A DNA stretch of 7,521 bases. It comes from Pseudomonadota bacterium. Lineage in GTDB: Bacteria; Pseudomonadota; Gammaproteobacteria; Arenicellales; Arenicellaceae. A program made the position numbers and the translations under genes. The notes below the pieces were generated by a model. The model made no database searches and had not been told where the DNA came from. It was given only the letters and a program-made list of their open reading frames with translations. This document shows positions 6,110 through 7,521 of the stretch, piece after piece (position 1 is the stretch's first letter; each line of letters opens with the position of its first letter). The stretch is from contig JABJKL010000167.1 in assembly GCA_018660405.1 (NCBI GenBank), positions 1-7,521 on the forward strand, read 5' to 3'.

Positions 6110-7285
6110 ATGATGAAACGAATGAGATCATATTCTGCAACGCTATTACTGTTTGTTCTCCCCATTATCGCGCTCGGCGAGGCGGCTTTCAGAGTACTAA
6201 TCAGAGTACCAATGCGGCGTCTTTTGAGTGCTAAAGGAAGACTGGCGCGACGCGTTGTTCTCTTATCGACTCTGTTCGTGTTGCCGATAGCGAGCTTTGC
6301 ACACCACAACCCAAACGTTCACTATGACCGAAATGAGGAAGTGGAGATCGTCGGTATTCTCACCGAGGTGAACTGGCGTAGTCCCCATGTGCAACTTACG
6401 GTGACGGTGACCGAGGAAGATGGCACCACGGTCGAGTGGCATCTCGACGAAGACTCACACATCGCGCTGTCTCGTCGCGGAGTCGGGCCGGACCAGTACC
6501 CGCTGGGCGAGACGATTCGCGTTGCAGGCTTTCGAGGCCGGCGTAATCAGAACGCGATGTTTGTGACCAACACGCTGCTGGCTGACGGCCGAGAGCTTAT
6601 TGCCGGACAGTCTTCAGGGCCGCGCTGGAACGGCGGACTTGTGATATCCGAGGAATCTTATCAGGAGAACCTTCTGGCCGACTCTTCGGAAGACTCGACC
6701 GATCTGTTTCGCGTCTGGAGCCACGACCTGACGGGCGACCTGGAGGGTGGTGTTGTTCGTGGGCTGTGGAACGATACCTATCCGCTAACCAACTATGCTC
6801 GTACGACCCAGGAGAACTGGGACGAAATTGCGGACAATCCGTTTATCCACTGCCAAAATTCTTTGCCAGCGATCATGGACAGTCCAAACCCGATGGAGTT
6901 CGTTCGTGACGGCGAGTATATCTTACTGCGACATGAAGAGCTCGGCGTTTCTCGTCGGTTTCACTTGATGGGCGAGCCAGCCGAGCGAGTGTCAAGTCCT
7001 TATGGTGTCGCTATCGGTCATTGGGAAGACGATACGCTTGTCGTGGTGACAACTGCAGTCGACTTTCCCTGGTTCGATCAGGCAGGCATTCCGCAGTCGG
7101 AGGACCTGGAACTTGTAGAGCGCTTCACGGTCAGTGAGGACAATCGCTACTTGCACTATTCGGTAACGGCGACCGACCCTAAAATTTTTACAGAGCCCGT
7201 AGTACTGGAAAAGAGCTGGCTCTCGGTGCCGGGCGAAGAGGTTCGGTCCTACGAGTGCCAGTGGGACGCGGAATCCCTGGAATAA
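6110..7285 (+). CDS. Secreted DUF6152-type protein, function unknown
   Basis: The product is a putative exported protein with the DUF6152 hallmark: AHHNPNVHYD right after the signal peptide, then GILTEVNWRSPHVQLTV (82-98), an OB-like or small beta domain. A second conserved-looking part near residues 300-384 includes GVAIGHWEDDTLVV (299-312), FDQAGIPQS (322-330), LVERFTVS (335-342), TATDPKIFTEP (353-363) and PGEEVRSYECQW (374-385). Cys248 and Cys383 could form a periplasmic disulfide. The clearest signal peptide starts at Met35 (ATG 6212): MRRLL, a basic n-region, hydrophobic LLSTLFVLPI, and cleavage after ASFA64, leaving His-His at the mature N-terminus. The longer start at 6110 adds another hydrophobic stretch (11-27). 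Neither start has a good ribosome-binding site, so 6212 is preferred on biological grounds. GC is about 60% over 6421-6780, above its neighbours, suggesting transfer. The function of this family is unknown. Confidence 0.8.
   Translation: MMKRMRSYSATLLLFVLPIIALGEAAFRVLIRVPMRRLLSAKGRLARRVVLLSTLFVLPIASFAHHNPNVHYDRNEEVEIVGILTEVNWRSPHVQLTVTVTEEDGTTVEWHLDEDSHIALSRRGVGPDQYPLGETIRVAGFRGRRNQNAMFVTNTLLADGRELIAGQSSGPRWNGGLVISEESYQENLLADSSEDSTDLFRVWSHDLTGDLEGGVVRGLWNDTYPLTNYARTTQENWDEIADNPFIHCQNSLPAIMDSPNPMEFVRDGEYILLRHEELGVSRRFHLMGEPAERVSSPYGVAIGHWEDDTLVVVTTAVDFPWFDQAGIPQSEDLELVERFTVSEDNRYLHYSVTATDPKIFTEPVVLEKSWLSVPGEEVRSYECQWDAESLE
6190..6213 (+). repeat. 12-bp tandem duplication inside the DUF6152 gene 5' region
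   Basis: CAGAGTACTAAT at 6190-6201 is followed at once by CAGAGTACCAAT at 6202-6213, identical at 11 of 12 positions. The second copy ends inside the ATG at 6212, so the duplication lies just upstream of the likely start codon. If translated from 6110, it encodes the RVL-I-RVP stretch. It probably arose by slippage. Confidence 0.7.
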
Positions 7286-7369
7286 GCCGCCGTACACCGA
7301 CGCGTTTTTGTTTCAGATTAGGTGCACTTCTTTGGGTGATCTTTGAATTTGCATATGGCAGCTAATTGC
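7286..7369. other. Short spacer between the DUF6152 gene and the IS element
   Basis: No gene is visible here. The spacer contains a short T-rich stretch (GTTTTTG at 7304-7310) without a real stem before it. It also has a palindromic GCAGC-TAATT-GCTGC at 7358-7372 that abuts and slightly overlaps the proposed IS end. Confidence 0.4.
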
Positions 7370-7372
7370 TGC
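7358..7372. repeat. Palindrome at the IS30-type element edge
   Basis: GCAGC (7358-7362) and GCTGC (7368-7372) are perfect inverted arms around TAATT. IS30 itself is known to prefer symmetric target sites, so a palindrome at the boundary is suggestive. The exact border and target duplication cannot be fixed with only one end in view. Confidence 0.35.
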
Positions 7373-7521
7373 GATCTCAATGGGTCGACGCAACACATTG
7401 GCTAAATCGTTCTGCCGGTGTTTGAAAGTTTAACGTTTTTCTCGGTCGCTCGTTTAATTGTCTGGCTACGGCATTTAGTTTTGCTTGCGAATGCACGGAT
7501 AAGTCAGTTCCCTTCGGGAAG
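7370..7521 (-). mobile_element. IS30-family insertion sequence, partial (one end only)
   Basis: The element enters from the right edge and ends near 7370. The supporting evidence is the transposase C-terminus on the minus strand and a terminal inverted repeat overlapping its 3' end. From 7370 the plus strand reads TGCGATCTCAAT and then GGGTCGACGCAACA, resembling the IS30 end recalled as TGTAGATTCAAT then TGGTCAACGCAACA. The match is best over TCAAT and GTC-ACGCAACA. The border is estimated to within several bases; the other end is outside the window. Confidence 0.7.
7377..7521 (-). CDS. IS30-family transposase, C-terminal 47 residues
   Basis: Read on the minus strand, the last 145 bases encode FPKGTDLSVHSQAKL, then NAVARQLNERPRKTLNFQTP, then AERFSQCVASTH and TGA. 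This is the characteristic C-terminus of IS30-family DDE transposases, in which a YFPKGT-like segment follows shortly after the last catalytic Glu, and the LNxRPRKTLxFxTPxE motif comes next. The catalytic acidic residues lie beyond the window edge, so it cannot be judged whether the enzyme is intact. The stop lies within the terminal inverted repeat, as expected for this family. It was too short to stand out as an open reading frame, but the motif match is strong. Confidence 0.9.
   Translation of the reverse strand, partial: FPKGTDLSVHSQAKLNAVARQLNERPRKTLNFQTPAERFSQCVASTH

Noticed and set aside
7320..7352. Second IS30-like end in the opposite orientation (GGTGCACTT...TTTGAATTTGC)
   Set aside because: It has only vague resemblance to IS30 ends and no transposase or partner end to its left, so chance similarity is more likely.

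Overview
The window looks like chromosomal DNA of a gammaproteobacterium, probably marine and related to Cellvibrionales or Pseudomonadales. The best clue is a full-length FabY-type ketoacyl-ACP synthase, known from Pseudomonas and relatives, together with a TesB thioesterase of E. coli type. The left two thirds has moderate GC (about 45-58% in lines counted by eye) and is tightly packed.

Left part (1-3764). The C-terminal part of an FAD-dependent aromatic-ring-type monooxygenase runs off the left edge. Nine bases after it, on the same strand, comes acyl-CoA thioesterase II (tesB). Convergent to this pair is fabY, the enzyme that condenses acetyl-CoA with malonyl-ACP to start fatty acid synthesis. 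tesB and fabY are both acyl-thioester enzymes, but they lie on opposite strands and share no promoter.

Middle part (3765-5922). A 116 bp AT-rich divergent promoter region separates fabY from a GlxA-type regulator (DJ-1/PfpI-like domain plus AraC helix-turn-helix domain). It holds two GTATATT boxes exactly 30 bp apart. After the regulator come a DoxX-like four-helix membrane protein and a second small four-helix membrane protein. These two are in the same frame, separated by one TAG, and the second must start at TTG. Next is a 14-codon stub of a Rossmann-fold NAD(P)-dependent oxidoreductase, which stops right after its GAGGATG nucleotide-binding motif. The cluster therefore looks like an operon whose last gene was cut off.

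Right part (5923-7521). Beyond the stub there is about 190 bp of AT-rich DNA with two hairpins and a consensus TATAAT box. It is followed by a clearly GC-richer gene (about 60% where counted) for a secreted DUF6152-type protein with an odd double hydrophobic N-terminus. The window ends inside an IS30-family insertion sequence on the minus strand: the last 47 residues of its transposase are readable, and its terminal inverted repeat resembles that of IS30. The truncated gene, the GC shift and the flanking IS together suggest that the segment from about 5920 to 7370 was brought in or rearranged.

I found no CRISPR array, tRNA or rRNA. No completely new system is evident. The most notable items are the rearrangement junction with its imported secreted protein, and the regulator/membrane-protein/oxidoreductase cluster next to fabY.
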